From: Microvirga guangxiensis
Lineage (GTDB): Bacteria; Pseudomonadota; Alphaproteobacteria; Rhizobiales; Beijerinckiaceae
Direction: 5' to 3'
Length of the DNA stretch: 64,000 nucleotides
Assembly: GCF_900102135.1 (NCBI RefSeq)
Contig: NZ_FMVJ01000012.1
Coordinates: forward strand, 62,001-126,000
Shown: positions 26,144 through 35,445 of the stretch, piece by piece
Position numbering within the stretch: position 1 is the first letter of the stretch
Layout: each line of letters begins with the position of its first letter
Made by a program: the position numbers and the translations under genes
Notes under the pieces: model-generated
Seen by the model: only the letters and a program-made list of their open reading frames with translations
Told to the model about the DNA's origin: nothing
Databases searched by the model: none

Positions 26144-29100
26144 ATGAGACGACCTGTCCCTTCGAACCTCGACGAGCTTGACCTCGACGTCCGGGAGATG
26201 GCGAAAGCCGCCGCCCGTCAGGCCGGAATGAGCCTCGAGGAATGGGCCGCCGCCGTCCTGGCCGCGAAGGACGAGAAGCGGGCCCCCCTTCCCCGCATGA
26301 CTTCCCAAGAGCGCAGGCCTGAGAACCACCATCCGGGCTCTCCCATGCCAAGCCCTTCCAAGGCGTCCCGCTCCGAGCTTGAGCGGACCTTCGAGGCTCT
26401 CATGGCAGCGGTTTCGGCCGAGACGGAGCGGCAGACGCAGGACCACGCCTCCCGTACCGCGATTGCCCTGGAATCCATGGCGAGCTGGATCGAGCAGACC
26501 GAGGAGCGCCTGAACGAGACGGCGCGCGTTTCGGCCGATCATCAGGACCGCATGGCGACCGCCCTCTCCCAGGCTCTGACCACCCTGAAAGGCCGCCTCG
26601 ACTCCGTGGAGAATCTGGCCGCGGCCGAGCGCCAGCCCGACCAGACCTGGATGCCGGCCATCAATGCGATCAGCGCCGAGATCGAGCAGCTTCGCGCGGG
26701 CATGGCTAATCTCGCAACGCACGAAGAGATCTCCTCTCTCGACAATGCCCTCAAGGACATTGCCAAGGACATGGGCCAAGGCGCGGCCAGCAAGGACCTT
26801 CTGATCCTCGCCCAGTCCACGGCAGCGGTTTACCGCCAGATCCAGACCCTGTCGGAAGACCTGAACGAAGGGCTGCATGGGCGCATCGGCGGCGAGATCG
26901 ACCGGCTGAAGACCCGGATCGAGCGGATGGCTGAATCCGGCGTCGACCGCACGGTGATCGATTTTCTGAGCAGTCAGATCGTGGACATGCGCCATGATCT
27001 GTCCAATCGCGCGGAGCCGCGCCAGATCGAGCGGCTGACGGAGGAAGTGACGACTCTCGGCCGCCAGATCGCAGATCTGCGCATCCATCAGGTCGGGCGC
27101 AACGACCTCTCCGCGCTCAAAACCTCGCTCGAGACCGTCTGCGCAGCCTTGAACAAATCCGTCGCGGCGCAGGAAGCAAGCGACGTGCCGGCGCAGCTCG
27201 ACAGCATGAGCCGGGATCTCGCGGCCTTGACCAGCCGCCCCGCGCCGGAATCCGTGAACCTCGATCCGATCACCGACCAGCTGGCGCTTCTGACCGAGCG
27301 CATGGCAACCCTATCGGAAAGCCGCTTTCAGCAGAACGACGCGCTCAACGTCATGATCGAGCGTCTCTCCGCACAGGTCCAGGCCGTCGCCGACAAGGAG
27401 GCTCCCTCGCAGGAGCCGCTGATGAAGCGTTTCGACAGGATCGACGAAGAGCTGCGCCAAGTCGGCGAGCAACTCGGCCAGCATGCGGACACCTCGTCGA
27501 TGGAGCACATGCTGCGCAATATCGACGAGAAGCTCGATCGCGTTCCGCTCAAGCCCCTGAGCCTCGACGCGCTCGAACAGCAGATCGCATCGCTCGCGGA
27601 ACGGCTGGCACAGAAATCCGACGAGCCTTTGCAGAAAGTGCTCGAAGAAACCACGAGCCATCTCCGCAATCTTCAGAACGACGCAGCCGGCATCGCGGAG
27701 CGCGCGGCGAAGGCGGCGCTGAAGGACCTGCAGCCGAGCCTGCCAGACGCGGGCGATCTCGACGCCTTGAAGCAAGGCTTCGTCGAGCTCAAAGCTCTGC
27801 AAAGCCGCGCCGACAAGAAAACGCAGGAAACCCTGCGCGCGGTTCACAGCGCCCTCGAAACCCTCGTCTCCCGCTTCCCCGAGCAAGGCGCGGCGCCGCA
27901 GCACGCGGGCCCGATCTCCCACGCCATGGCCAGCGCATCGCCCGAGCAGATGCCGCCGGAAGACAGGCTCGAGGCCGCCGTCCGCCGCCTGCATGCGGTG
28001 ACTCTCTCGCAGATCGAGGAAGTTTCCACGACACGCCCGGAGGATGCGGCAACGTCATCCGAAATCGTCGTGAACACGCCCGCCATCGATGAAGCGGAAC
28101 TCGGCAATGTGCGGGCCGGCTTCATCGCAGCCGCACGCCGTGCGGCACAGGCAGACCATGCCGTCGTCCCATCTCAAAGCGCAGAAGAAGAAGCGGTCGA
28201 CCCCGTTGAGGCAATCGATGCGGACGGCGTTTCGACCGAGGCTTCGGCCTCTCTCATGGAGCGGATCCGCCAAAGGCTTGATGCCCATCGCCGGTCGCTG
28301 CTGATCGGCCTCGGCTTCGTCATTCTGGCAGCGGGAACGGCGCAGGTGATTTCCAGCGGCATGGTCCCTTCTCCGCTGGCGCTGTTCGACGCCGGTAAGA
28401 TATCGGAGGCAAACCCGGTTCCCCTCGTCAAGGCTACGCCCCATGACGAAGCGGCGCAGACAGGAAGCATCCCCGCATCTTCCGACAAGACGGATCTCTT
28501 CCAGCCTTCGAGCCTGACGACAACCGCAGCTCCCGTCTCTTCCGCACCCGCTGCGCCCGTGACGAGCGTCGCCCCGAAATTCCTCATCGATCCGGCAACG
28601 GTGGGCGATATTCCGGCCCTGGTTCCGGCCGCGCTCCGTCAGGCCGCTCAAGCCGGCGATGCGACAGCACTCTACGACATCGCCTCCCGGGCCGCCGAAG
28701 GGCGCGGGATTCCGCAGGATATGATCCTGGCCATTCATCTCTATGAGCGCGCCGCCCAGGCCGGATTGCCCCCGGCACAGGAGCGGCTCGCCATGATCAT
28801 GGAGAAGGGCATCGGCACGCCGCGCGATCCGAAGCAGGCGAGCATGTGGTACGAGAGGGCGGCGCAGGGCGGCAATATCCGCGCCATGCACAACCTCGCC
28901 ACGCTGCTGGCTTCGGGCTGGAACGGCAAGCCCGACTACGTGGCAGCCTTGCGCTGGTACAGCGAGGCCGCCGAGGCGGGACTCAAGGACAGCCAGTTCA
29001 ACATGGGCGTCCTGCTCACCCGGGGCATCGGGACCAAAGCCGACCTGCCGAAGGCTTATAAGTGGTTCGCCCTCGCCGCCGCGCAGGGTGACGCGGACGC

Positions 29101-29275
29101 TTCCAAGAAACGCGACGAGCTTGCCGGCCGCCTCAGCGCGGCCGATCTGAAGACGGTGCAGGCTGCCCTTGAGCAATGGCGGCCCCGCCCCGTCGATTCC
29201 ATCGCCAACGAGGTTCCCACACCCGCGGGCGGTCAGACGGCAACCTTGGAGCAAGCACAGGGGAGCAGAAGCTGA
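26144..29275 (+). CDS. PodJ-like coiled-coil membrane protein with SEL1 repeats
   Basis: A 1043-residue protein. Residues 1 to about 680 are a long, charged, heptad-rich coiled coil rich in Asp, Glu, Leu and Ala, and an acidic linker follows. A single membrane helix lies near residue 720 (SLLIGLGFVILAAGTAQVI), then a Pro/Thr/Ser-rich linker. The C-terminus holds at least four SEL1/TPR-like repeats, visible as AIHLYERAAQAGLPPAQERLA, ASMWYERAAQGGNIRAMHNLA and ALRWYSEAAEAGLKDSQFNMG. The layout matches polar localisation factors (PodJ/PodJL) that organise the old pole in Hyphomicrobiales and Caulobacterales. The start is uncertain: an in-frame GTG at 26045 has a GAGG site but adds a poorly conserved-looking leader. 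Confidence 0.82.
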   Translation: MRRPVPSNLDELDLDVREMAKAAARQAGMSLEEWAAAVLAAKDEKRAPLPRMTSQERRPENHHPGSPMPSPSKASRSELERTFEALMAAVSAETERQTQDHASRTAIALESMASWIEQTEERLNETARVSADHQDRMATALSQALTTLKGRLDSVENLAAAERQPDQTWMPAINAISAEIEQLRAGMANLATHEEISSLDNALKDIAKDMGQGAASKDLLILAQSTAAVYRQIQTLSEDLNEGLHGRIGGEIDRLKTRIERMAESGVDRTVIDFLSSQIVDMRHDLSNRAEPRQIERLTEEVTTLGRQIADLRIHQVGRNDLSALKTSLETVCAALNKSVAAQEASDVPAQLDSMSRDLAALTSRPAPESVNLDPITDQLALLTERMATLSESRFQQNDALNVMIERLSAQVQAVADKEAPSQEPLMKRFDRIDEELRQVGEQLGQHADTSSMEHMLRNIDEKLDRVPLKPLSLDALEQQIASLAERLAQKSDEPLQKVLEETTSHLRNLQNDAAGIAERAAKAALKDLQPSLPDAGDLDALKQGFVELKALQSRADKKTQETLRAVHSALETLVSRFPEQGAAPQHAGPISHAMASASPEQMPPEDRLEAAVRRLHAVTLSQIEEVSTTRPEDAATSSEIVVNTPAIDEAELGNVRAGFIAAARRAAQADHAVVPSQSAEEEAVDPVEAIDADGVSTEASASLMERIRQRLDAHRRSLLIGLGFVILAAGTAQVISSGMVPSPLALFDAGKISEANPVPLVKATPHDEAAQTGSIPASSDKTDLFQPSSLTTTAAPVSSAPAAPVTSVAPKFLIDPATVGDIPALVPAALRQAAQAGDATALYDIASRAAEGRGIPQDMILAIHLYERAAQAGLPPAQERLAMIMEKGIGTPRDPKQASMWYERAAQGGNIRAMHNLATLLASGWNGKPDYVAALRWYSEAAEAGLKDSQFNMGVLLTRGIGTKADLPKAYKWFALAAAQGDADASKKRDELAGRLSAADLKTVQAALEQWRPRPVDSIANEVPTPAGGQTATLEQAQGSRS

Positions 29276-29378
29276 CGATTGAACCAAAGCGGTCAGCTTA
29301 CGTTCATCGCTTGTCCTTTACATCGCTCCGCACATCTCTGTAACCCAACCGTGGCTGCACCGGCCAGGGGGACCCGGA

Positions 29379-30308
29379 TTGCAAATTTACCTGCCGATCG
29401 CTGAAATGCCTGTGAGCGTTCTGCTCATCCTCGGGATGGGTGCGGCGGTCGGTTTCATCTCGGGTCTGTTCGGCATCGGCGGCGGCTTCCTGATGACCCC
29501 GCTCCTGATTTTTCTGGGCATCCCGCCAGCCGTGGCGGTCGCGACCCAGTCCGCCCAGATCGTCGCCTCCTCCACCACCAGCGTTCTCGGCGCGATCCGG
29601 CGCGATGCGCTCGATCACAAGCTCGGCGCAATTCTCGTGGCAGGAGGCTTTGTCGGCTCGGCGCTCGGCGTCTGGTTCTTCGCCGCAGCCCGAAGGGCAG
29701 GCCAGCTCGACCTCGTGATCGTCGTCTCCTACGTCACGCTATTCACGGTGGTTGGAAGCCTGATGCTCAAGGAGAGCATCCGGGAGTTCTGGACAAAGCG
29801 GAAAGGCGGCACCGTGCGCCTGCGGCGACAGGCAGGCGAGCATGCGTCCTACCTCGGCTGGCCGCTGCGGATGCGGTTCTACCGTTCCAAGCTCTATGTG
29901 AGCGTGATCCCGATCCTGCTGCTCTCTCTGTTCATCGGCTTTGCCGGCGCCCTCCTCGGCATCGGCGGCGGCTTCATCGTGGTGCCGGCGCTGCTCTATA
30001 TCTTCCGGGTTCCAACCACCGTGGTGGTCGGAACCTCGCAGTTTCAGATCGTCTGCACTACCCTCGTCGCCCTTGTTCTTCACGCCGTTACGAACCAGGC
30101 AGTAGACATGGTGCTGGCCATCCTGCTCATCATCGGGGGCGTGTTCGGCGCACAGTTCGGCGCACGCATGGGCCGGAACCTGAGAGCGGAGCTGTTCCGC
30201 TTCCTCCTGGCGATCCTGCTGCTAGCGGTCGGCCTGCGCTTTGCTCTTGAGCTCGTCATCGAGCCGCAGGAGCCGTTCTCGATCACTGTGCAGGAGCTGC
30301 GCGAGTGA
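29379..30308 (+). CDS. TauE/SafE family sulfite/organosulfonate exporter
   Basis: A 309-residue inner-membrane transporter with about eight helices and two internal repeats, each marked by a glycine motif: LFGIGGGFLMTPLLIF and LLGIGGGFIVVPALLY. The family exports sulfite, sulfoacetate or related anions. I take the TTG at 29379 as start because GGGGGA precedes it and the N-terminus MQIYLPIAEMP looks natural; an ATG at 29406 is the alternative. It overlaps the next gene by 4 nt (GTGA), so the two are translationally coupled and probably work together. Confidence 0.87.
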   Translation: MQIYLPIAEMPVSVLLILGMGAAVGFISGLFGIGGGFLMTPLLIFLGIPPAVAVATQSAQIVASSTTSVLGAIRRDALDHKLGAILVAGGFVGSALGVWFFAAARRAGQLDLVIVVSYVTLFTVVGSLMLKESIREFWTKRKGGTVRLRRQAGEHASYLGWPLRMRFYRSKLYVSVIPILLLSLFIGFAGALLGIGGGFIVVPALLYIFRVPTTVVVGTSQFQIVCTTLVALVLHAVTNQAVDMVLAILLIIGGVFGAQFGARMGRNLRAELFRFLLAILLLAVGLRFALELVIEPQEPFSITVQELRE

Positions 30309-31069
30309 GAACGCTGTGGCTTCTGCTGATCACATTGGCATCCATCAGCTCCGCCCCAGCGGAAACCCTGATCACGTCCCTGTCGAACCACCGGGTTCTC
30401 ATCAACTCGAACTATACCGGTACATCGATTGCCGTGTTCGGGGCCATCGAGCGCGACGCGCAGACCGTCGCCCGCGCTACGGGCTACGACGTGGTCGTCA
30501 CCGTTCGCGGCCCGCGCCAATTCCTGGTCGTACGCGAGCGGGAGCGTCTCGGCCCGGTCTGGATCAATCAGGAACAGCAGAAATTTCCGCAAGCGCCTGC
30601 CTATCTGAGCGTTCTGACCTCACGGTCCATCGACGAGATCACGAGCGTTCAGCTGCGCCAGCGCCAACAGATCGGCCTGAGGGCGATCATTAACTCCCCC
30701 GTCTTCACCAATGAGCGCGGCGCAGGCGCCGATCGGGATTTTCGCGAGGCGCTCTATCGCCTGAAGGCGCAGGAGGGGCTTTATCTCGAGGACGAGCGCG
30801 GGGTGACCTTCCTGACGCCAGACATTTTCCGCGCCAGCATCCCCCTCCCCGCTACAGCTCCACCCGGCGAATACAATGTGGAAGTGACCCTCTTCGCCGA
30901 TACGGTGATCCTGGCGAGCACGATCACCCATTTCGAGCTGGTCAAAACCGGTTTCGAGGAACAGGTCGGCGCGGTGGCGCGCGACTGGTCCCTGCTCTAC
31001 GGCCTCGCCACCGCCCTGATCGCGATCTTCTTCGGCTGGCTCGCCAACATGATTTTCCGAAGGGACTGA
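30305..31069 (+). CDS. TIGR02186-type membrane-anchored periplasmic protein
   Basis: A 254-residue protein with a signal peptide (MRTLWLLLITLASISSAPA), a beta-rich periplasmic domain (LITSLSNHRVLINSNYTGT, then a repeat-like RASIPLPATAPPGEYNVEV segment) and a single C-terminal membrane helix (GLATALIAIFFGWLANMIF). This layout matches the conserved alphaproteobacterial family TIGR02186. It begins with GTG inside the stop codon of the TauE/SafE gene, so it is probably an accessory subunit of that exporter; its biochemical role is unknown. Confidence 0.85.
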   Translation: MRTLWLLLITLASISSAPAETLITSLSNHRVLINSNYTGTSIAVFGAIERDAQTVARATGYDVVVTVRGPRQFLVVRERERLGPVWINQEQQKFPQAPAYLSVLTSRSIDEITSVQLRQRQQIGLRAIINSPVFTNERGAGADRDFREALYRLKAQEGLYLEDERGVTFLTPDIFRASIPLPATAPPGEYNVEVTLFADTVILASTITHFELVKTGFEEQVGAVARDWSLLYGLATALIAIFFGWLANMIFRRD

Positions 31070-31073
31070 AGGA

Positions 31074-31775
31074 TCAATCCCGGCAGAGCATGGACTTCGC
31101 GATGGCGAAGATCCGTTCCGTTCCGATGAGATGCGCCGTGAAGCCCTTCGGGAAAAGTGGTTTAAAGGCTGCGTCGCAGGCATTCAGACCGCCGGCATAG
31201 GCGCCTAGCGCAGGCATCACGCAACGCTTGCCATCTGTCAGGAAGCAGCGGCGGCGCGTGGCGCGGCCCCGCATCACCACCTTGCCGACCGGATGCAGAT
31301 GACCTGCAATTTCCGCCTGCTCTCCCGCCTCCGGCTCGTGGCGCAGGGTAAGCGAGCCGAGATTCATCTCCTCAACGACCTGACCGCCGATGCTGTCCGG
31401 CAGGATGCGGTCGTGATTGCCCGTTACCCAGATCCATTCACGCCCTGCCTGGATGCCGGACAAGGTGGCGCGTTCCTCATCGCCAAGGCGATCCGGCCCA
31501 CCGATATCGTGAAAGCTGTCGCCGAGTGCGATAACGACACGAGGGTCGAAACGCGACACTACATCGGATAACGCACTCAGGGTCTCGCGTGTGTCATAGG
31601 GCGGCAGCATCATGCCCCGGCGCGCGAAGGAGGAGCCCTTCTCGAAATGCAGGTCGGCTACAAGCAGAGCATCGTGCGCCGGCAGATACAACCCTCCGGA
31701 GAGATCCAGGAGGGCGAGCTGCCCAGCCAGCTCGATTTCATGCGTTGTCTCTTTGTTCTTTCGCAATGCCGTCAC
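31074..31775 (-). CDS. pdeM: Ligase-associated DNA-damage-response endonuclease PdeM
   Basis: A 233-residue calcineurin-like metallophosphoesterase. All metal motifs are present: ADLHFEKGSSFARRG, GDSFHDIGG, VTGNHDRIL and AGHLHPVGKV. Sequence and context match PdeM, the nuclease of the four-gene ligase-associated repair set. Its ATG overlaps the helicase stop codon by 4 nt (ATGA). The other two members (exonuclease and ligase) lie 3 kb downstream of the helicase start on the opposite strand. Confidence 0.92.
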   Translation of the reverse strand: MTALRKNKETTHEIELAGQLALLDLSGGLYLPAHDALLVADLHFEKGSSFARRGMMLPPYDTRETLSALSDVVSRFDPRVVIALGDSFHDIGGPDRLGDEERATLSGIQAGREWIWVTGNHDRILPDSIGGQVVEEMNLGSLTLRHEPEAGEQAEIAGHLHPVGKVVMRGRATRRRCFLTDGKRCVMPALGAYAGGLNACDAAFKPLFPKGFTAHLIGTERIFAIAKSMLCRD

Positions 31776-34411
31776 GCCAAAGCCTCGTCGAGAAGCGCCG
31801 CTTCCGCCTCGGCCAGAATCTCGTCCGCATTGTCGCTATAGACGCGCTCACGGCCGATCTCCAGCATGACGGACACGCTTAAGGGAGAAACCCGGTCGAG
31901 CGGCTTGTGAATGATTCGCCCCCGGATGCGCTGTAGCATCACGCCGAGGCGCTTCACGTCCAGGAGTCCAGTTGCCGCATCCGCCCGCGCGGCGCGCAGG
32001 AGAACATGGTCCGGTTCGTGCTTACGCAGCACGTCATAGACGAGATCGGTGGAGATCGTGACCTGCCGCCCCGTCTTCTTCTCTCCCGGAAACTTACGCT
32101 CGATGAGCCCCGCGATGACCGCGCATTGGCGGAAGGTGCGCTTCATGAGAGCGGATTCGGCAAGCCAGTCCTCCAGGTCATCGCCCAGCATGTCCTCCGA
32201 GAAAAGCTCATACATGAAGCTGGGCTCGCGCGCCGCCCGTGCAGCGATATCGCCCGAGGCATAGACGGCGATCCCGTAATCATTGGCGACGAAGCCCAGT
32301 GGTTTCAACCTCGCACGCTCCAAGCGGCGCGTGAGCAGCATGCCGAGCGTCTGGTGTGCGAGCCGCCCCTCGAAGGGAAAGCACGTCATGTAGAACCGAT
32401 TGGCGCGGGGGAATGTCTCAACGAGAAGATCGCGGGGCCCAGGCACAATCGAACGACGGCGCTGCTGGACCAGCCACTCGGTCATCTGAAGAGGGAGGCG
32501 ATCCCACTCGAAGGGATCGGCGAGGATCTCGCGCACGCGAGCGGCGAGAAAGGTAGACAGCGGAAACTTGCCGCCCTCGTAGGACGGAATCATGGGATCC
32601 GTGCCGGAGGCCGCGCGCGTGACCAGCACTTCGTCCTCCGCAATGCCCTCGAACCTGAGCACCTCGCCCGCAAATAGAAAGGTGTCTCCGGGTGTGAGCG
32701 TCTCGGCAAAGTATTCCTCGATCTCGCCGAGCAAGCGCCCACGCGGCAGTACCGATCCGGGGCGTGAGCGCGATGACTTGCCGAGGCGCACCTTGATCAT
32801 GGTGGATTCAACAATGGTGCCGACATTGAGACGATATTGCTGCGCCACCTTACCGTCCCGCACGCGCCAAAGGCCATCGTTGCCCTTCACGATCTTGGCG
32901 AAGCGTTCGTAGGCACGAAGAGCGTAACCACCGGTGGCCACGAAAGCCACGCAGGCCTCATACTCCTCCCAGGTAAGCGATGCATAAGGCGCAGCCGAGC
33001 GTATCTCTTCATACAGGTCTTCGAGCTTGAATGGATCGGCGCAGGCCATGCCGAGGATATGCTGGCAGAGCACGTCGAGCGCACCGATGCGGGCATCGGG
33101 TGTATCCTGCGCCGCTTCGTGAACGGCATCGAGAGCCGCACGACATTCCAAAATCTCGAAGCGGTTGGCGGGGACGAGATAAGCCTGAGACGGCTCGTCC
33201 ATGCGATGGTTCGACCGGCCGATACGCTGCATGATACGGGAAGCGCCCTTCGGCGCGCCAACGTTCACCACAAGGTCCACGTCCCCCCAATCGATGCCAA
33301 GGTCGAGGGTCGCGGTACACACCACAGCTTTCAGCTTTCCCGCTGCCATGGCCTCTTCCACACGTCGCCTCTGCGTGACGTCGAGGGAGCCGTGGTGGAG
33401 CGCGATGGCGAGACCATCGTCGTTGAGCTTCCACAATTCCTGGAAGGTGTATTCCGCCTGTAGCCGGGTATTGACAAAAACAAGCGTCGTCTTGTGATCT
33501 TTGATCAATTCATAGATCGTCGGCATCGAGAGCGATGCCGTGTGACCGGCGAGAGGAAGACGCTCGTCGAGTTCGAGCATGCGGATGTCGGGTTGAGCGC
33601 CGCCTTTCACCACGACGAGATCGGCGAGCGCAGCGTGCGTTACCTCCTCCTTGAAAGAAGAAGCCGTGCTGGGGGCGCGGGAGGGGACGAGATCCGCGAC
33701 CTCATCAATACCGCCGCCCCGCTCTGGAGCGCTCACACGCTCCGACCCTACCCCTCTAGGCGAGGATGGGCGCTGCGGAACGAGATACCGCTGCAGATCA
33801 TCCGGCTTGCGCACGGTCGCCGACAACCCAACGGCCGTCGCCTGTGGAGCAAGGCTCATCAGACGTGAAAGCCCGAGCGACAACAAATCTCCACGCTTCG
33901 ACGTCACCAGCGAATGCAGCTCGTCCAGAACGACGCGGCGCAGGTCCTTAAAGAACTCCCGCGCCTCGCGATGGGCAAGCAGCAGCGCCAGTTGCTCAGG
34001 CGTGGTCAGCAGAATATCCGGGGGCCGCTCGATCTGCCGGGCGCGCTTGTGCGACGGCGTGTCACCCGTGCGCGTCTCGATACGGATCGGCAGGCCCATC
34101 TCCTGAACCGGGGCCTCGAGGTTTCTCGCGATGTCCGTCGCCAGCGCCTTCAACGGAGAAATGTAAAGGGTATGAATCCCGCGCTTGTCCTTGGTCGTAC
34201 CCCGACCTGGCCCCCGTTCGGCCAGCTCCACCAGACTTGGCAGAAAACCCGCAAGCGTCTTGCCCGCTCCTGTGGGAGCCACGAGCAGGACGGAGCGCCC
34301 GGCTTTTGCTTTGGCGAGAAGCTCCAGCTGATGCTCGCGAGGTTTCCAGCCTCGGCTTTTGAACCAGTCCCGGAAGGCTTTGGGGAGAAGGGATGCGGAC
34401 GCTTTGGACAT
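31772..34411 (-). CDS. Ligase-associated DEXH-box helicase (Lhr-like)
   Basis: An 879-residue superfamily 2 helicase. It has Walker A in LLVAPTGAGKTLAG, the DEXH box in VVLDELHSL, motif III in SATVRKP, the motif V/VI region ending in QRIGRSNHRMDEPS, and the long C-terminal region typical of Lhr-type 3'-5' helicases. It is co-translated with pdeM. Between about residues 205 and 250 the sequence departs from the expected helicase core into a low-complexity stretch (PSSPRGVGSERVSAPERGG and onward), which looks like an in-frame repeat insertion between core motifs. The protein is somewhat longer than I expect for the family for that reason. The catalytic motifs are intact. Confidence 0.92.
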   Translation of the reverse strand: MSKASASLLPKAFRDWFKSRGWKPREHQLELLAKAKAGRSVLLVAPTGAGKTLAGFLPSLVELAERGPGRGTTKDKRGIHTLYISPLKALATDIARNLEAPVQEMGLPIRIETRTGDTPSHKRARQIERPPDILLTTPEQLALLLAHREAREFFKDLRRVVLDELHSLVTSKRGDLLSLGLSRLMSLAPQATAVGLSATVRKPDDLQRYLVPQRPSSPRGVGSERVSAPERGGGIDEVADLVPSRAPSTASSFKEEVTHAALADLVVVKGGAQPDIRMLELDERLPLAGHTASLSMPTIYELIKDHKTTLVFVNTRLQAEYTFQELWKLNDDGLAIALHHGSLDVTQRRRVEEAMAAGKLKAVVCTATLDLGIDWGDVDLVVNVGAPKGASRIMQRIGRSNHRMDEPSQAYLVPANRFEILECRAALDAVHEAAQDTPDARIGALDVLCQHILGMACADPFKLEDLYEEIRSAAPYASLTWEEYEACVAFVATGGYALRAYERFAKIVKGNDGLWRVRDGKVAQQYRLNVGTIVESTMIKVRLGKSSRSRPGSVLPRGRLLGEIEEYFAETLTPGDTFLFAGEVLRFEGIAEDEVLVTRAASGTDPMIPSYEGGKFPLSTFLAARVREILADPFEWDRLPLQMTEWLVQQRRRSIVPGPRDLLVETFPRANRFYMTCFPFEGRLAHQTLGMLLTRRLERARLKPLGFVANDYGIAVYASGDIAARAAREPSFMYELFSEDMLGDDLEDWLAESALMKRTFRQCAVIAGLIERKFPGEKKTGRQVTISTDLVYDVLRKHEPDHVLLRAARADAATGLLDVKRLGVMLQRIRGRIIHKPLDRVSPLSVSVMLEIGRERVYSDNADEILAEAEAALLDEALA

Positions 34412-34551
34412 GCTATCCTAAGATAGGAGGCGAAGAAGAGTTTCACCACCACAGGCGGATTTCTGGTGTGAACTCAATTCTTTGCCGGCTTGCCATTCTT
34501 CCCGGGATGCCTTCAGCTTGCGCCATCTGAACAATCATAAAAGGAAGCGCC

Positions 34552-35370
34552 ATGCCCCAGTCGACCCAGTTCAGGAACGCCATTGCCGTCGTGACCGGTG
34601 GAACCCAGGGCCTCGGGGAAACCATTGCCCGCACGCTTGCGAAACGGGGCGCTGCCGGTCTCGTCATCTGCGGCCGAAACGCGGAGAAAGGCGAGGCCGT
34701 TGCGCGGGACATCACAGCCCAGGGATGCCGTACGGAGTTCGTCCGAGCCGATCTCGTCAGCATGGACGACACACGCCAGGTCGCCGCCAGGGCAGACAGC
34801 ACGTTCGGACGTGTGGATGTGCTCGTGAACGCCGCCGGCATCACGGATCGCGGCACGATCTTCGATACGAGCCCGGAACTTTTCGACCGCATGTTTGCGG
34901 TGAACGTCCGTGCGCCGTTCTTCCTCATGCAGGATGCAGCCAAGATCATGCGCCGCGAAAAGATCGAAGGCGCGATGGTCAACATCCTCTCCATGTCGGC
35001 TCATGGCGGGCAGCCTTTTATCTCAGCCTATTGCGGGTCGAAAGGCGCGCTCGCGACACTTACCAAGAATGCAGCCTTCAGCCTGATGCCTTGGCGCATT
35101 CGCGTAAACGGTCTGAACATCGGCTGGATGAACACTCCGGGCGAGGACAAGATCGTGCGGCTCTACCATGGTGCGCAGGATGGATGGCTTGAAAAGGCTG
35201 AGAAGGAGCAACCCTTCGGCCGCCTGCTCGATCCAGCGGAAGTTGCCCGCGCGGTTGCATTCCTGACCAGCTCCGAGTCCGGCATGATGACCGGCTCTAT
35301 CATCGACTTCGATCAGTCGGTTGTCGGATGCTACGAAAGCGCGCCGCACCCATCCATGCCTGCCGAGTGA
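34552..35370 (+). CDS. SDR family oxidoreductase
   Basis: A 272-residue short-chain dehydrogenase/reductase of the classical type. The NAD(P) glycine motif is VVTGGTQGLGETIA, NAAG follows the fourth strand (VLVNAAGITDRG), and the catalytic Ser and YxxxK lie in ILSMSAHG and SAYCGSKGALATL. It is a 3-ketoacyl reductase-like enzyme of unknown substrate. It is divergent from the helicase gene and converges on the methyltransferase gene. It separates the two halves of the ligase-associated repair set but has no visible link to repair. Confidence 0.92.
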   Translation: MPQSTQFRNAIAVVTGGTQGLGETIARTLAKRGAAGLVICGRNAEKGEAVARDITAQGCRTEFVRADLVSMDDTRQVAARADSTFGRVDVLVNAAGITDRGTIFDTSPELFDRMFAVNVRAPFFLMQDAAKIMRREKIEGAMVNILSMSAHGGQPFISAYCGSKGALATLTKNAAFSLMPWRIRVNGLNIGWMNTPGEDKIVRLYHGAQDGWLEKAEKEQPFGRLLDPAEVARAVAFLTSSESGMMTGSIIDFDQSVVGCYESAPHPSMPAE

Positions 35371-35403
35371 GAGTTCCAGCAAACCCCGCTTCATCCTGAG
35401 GTA

Positions 35404-35445
35404 CAGGGCTGATCCTGCCCTCATGGTGGTGCAGGATCAGCCCTG
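35404..35445. terminator. Bidirectional hairpin between convergent genes
   Basis: A perfect 14-bp stem, CAGGGCTGATCCTG (35404-35417) with its complement at 35432-35445, lies between the SDR and methyltransferase genes. The right arm includes the methyltransferase's last codons and stop (35437). It lacks a clear U-run on either side. Confidence 0.5.

Noticed and set aside
28055..29287. 410-codon minus-strand frame opposite the PodJ-like gene
   Set aside because: Shadow frame of a SEL1-repeat protein with no domain pattern of its own.
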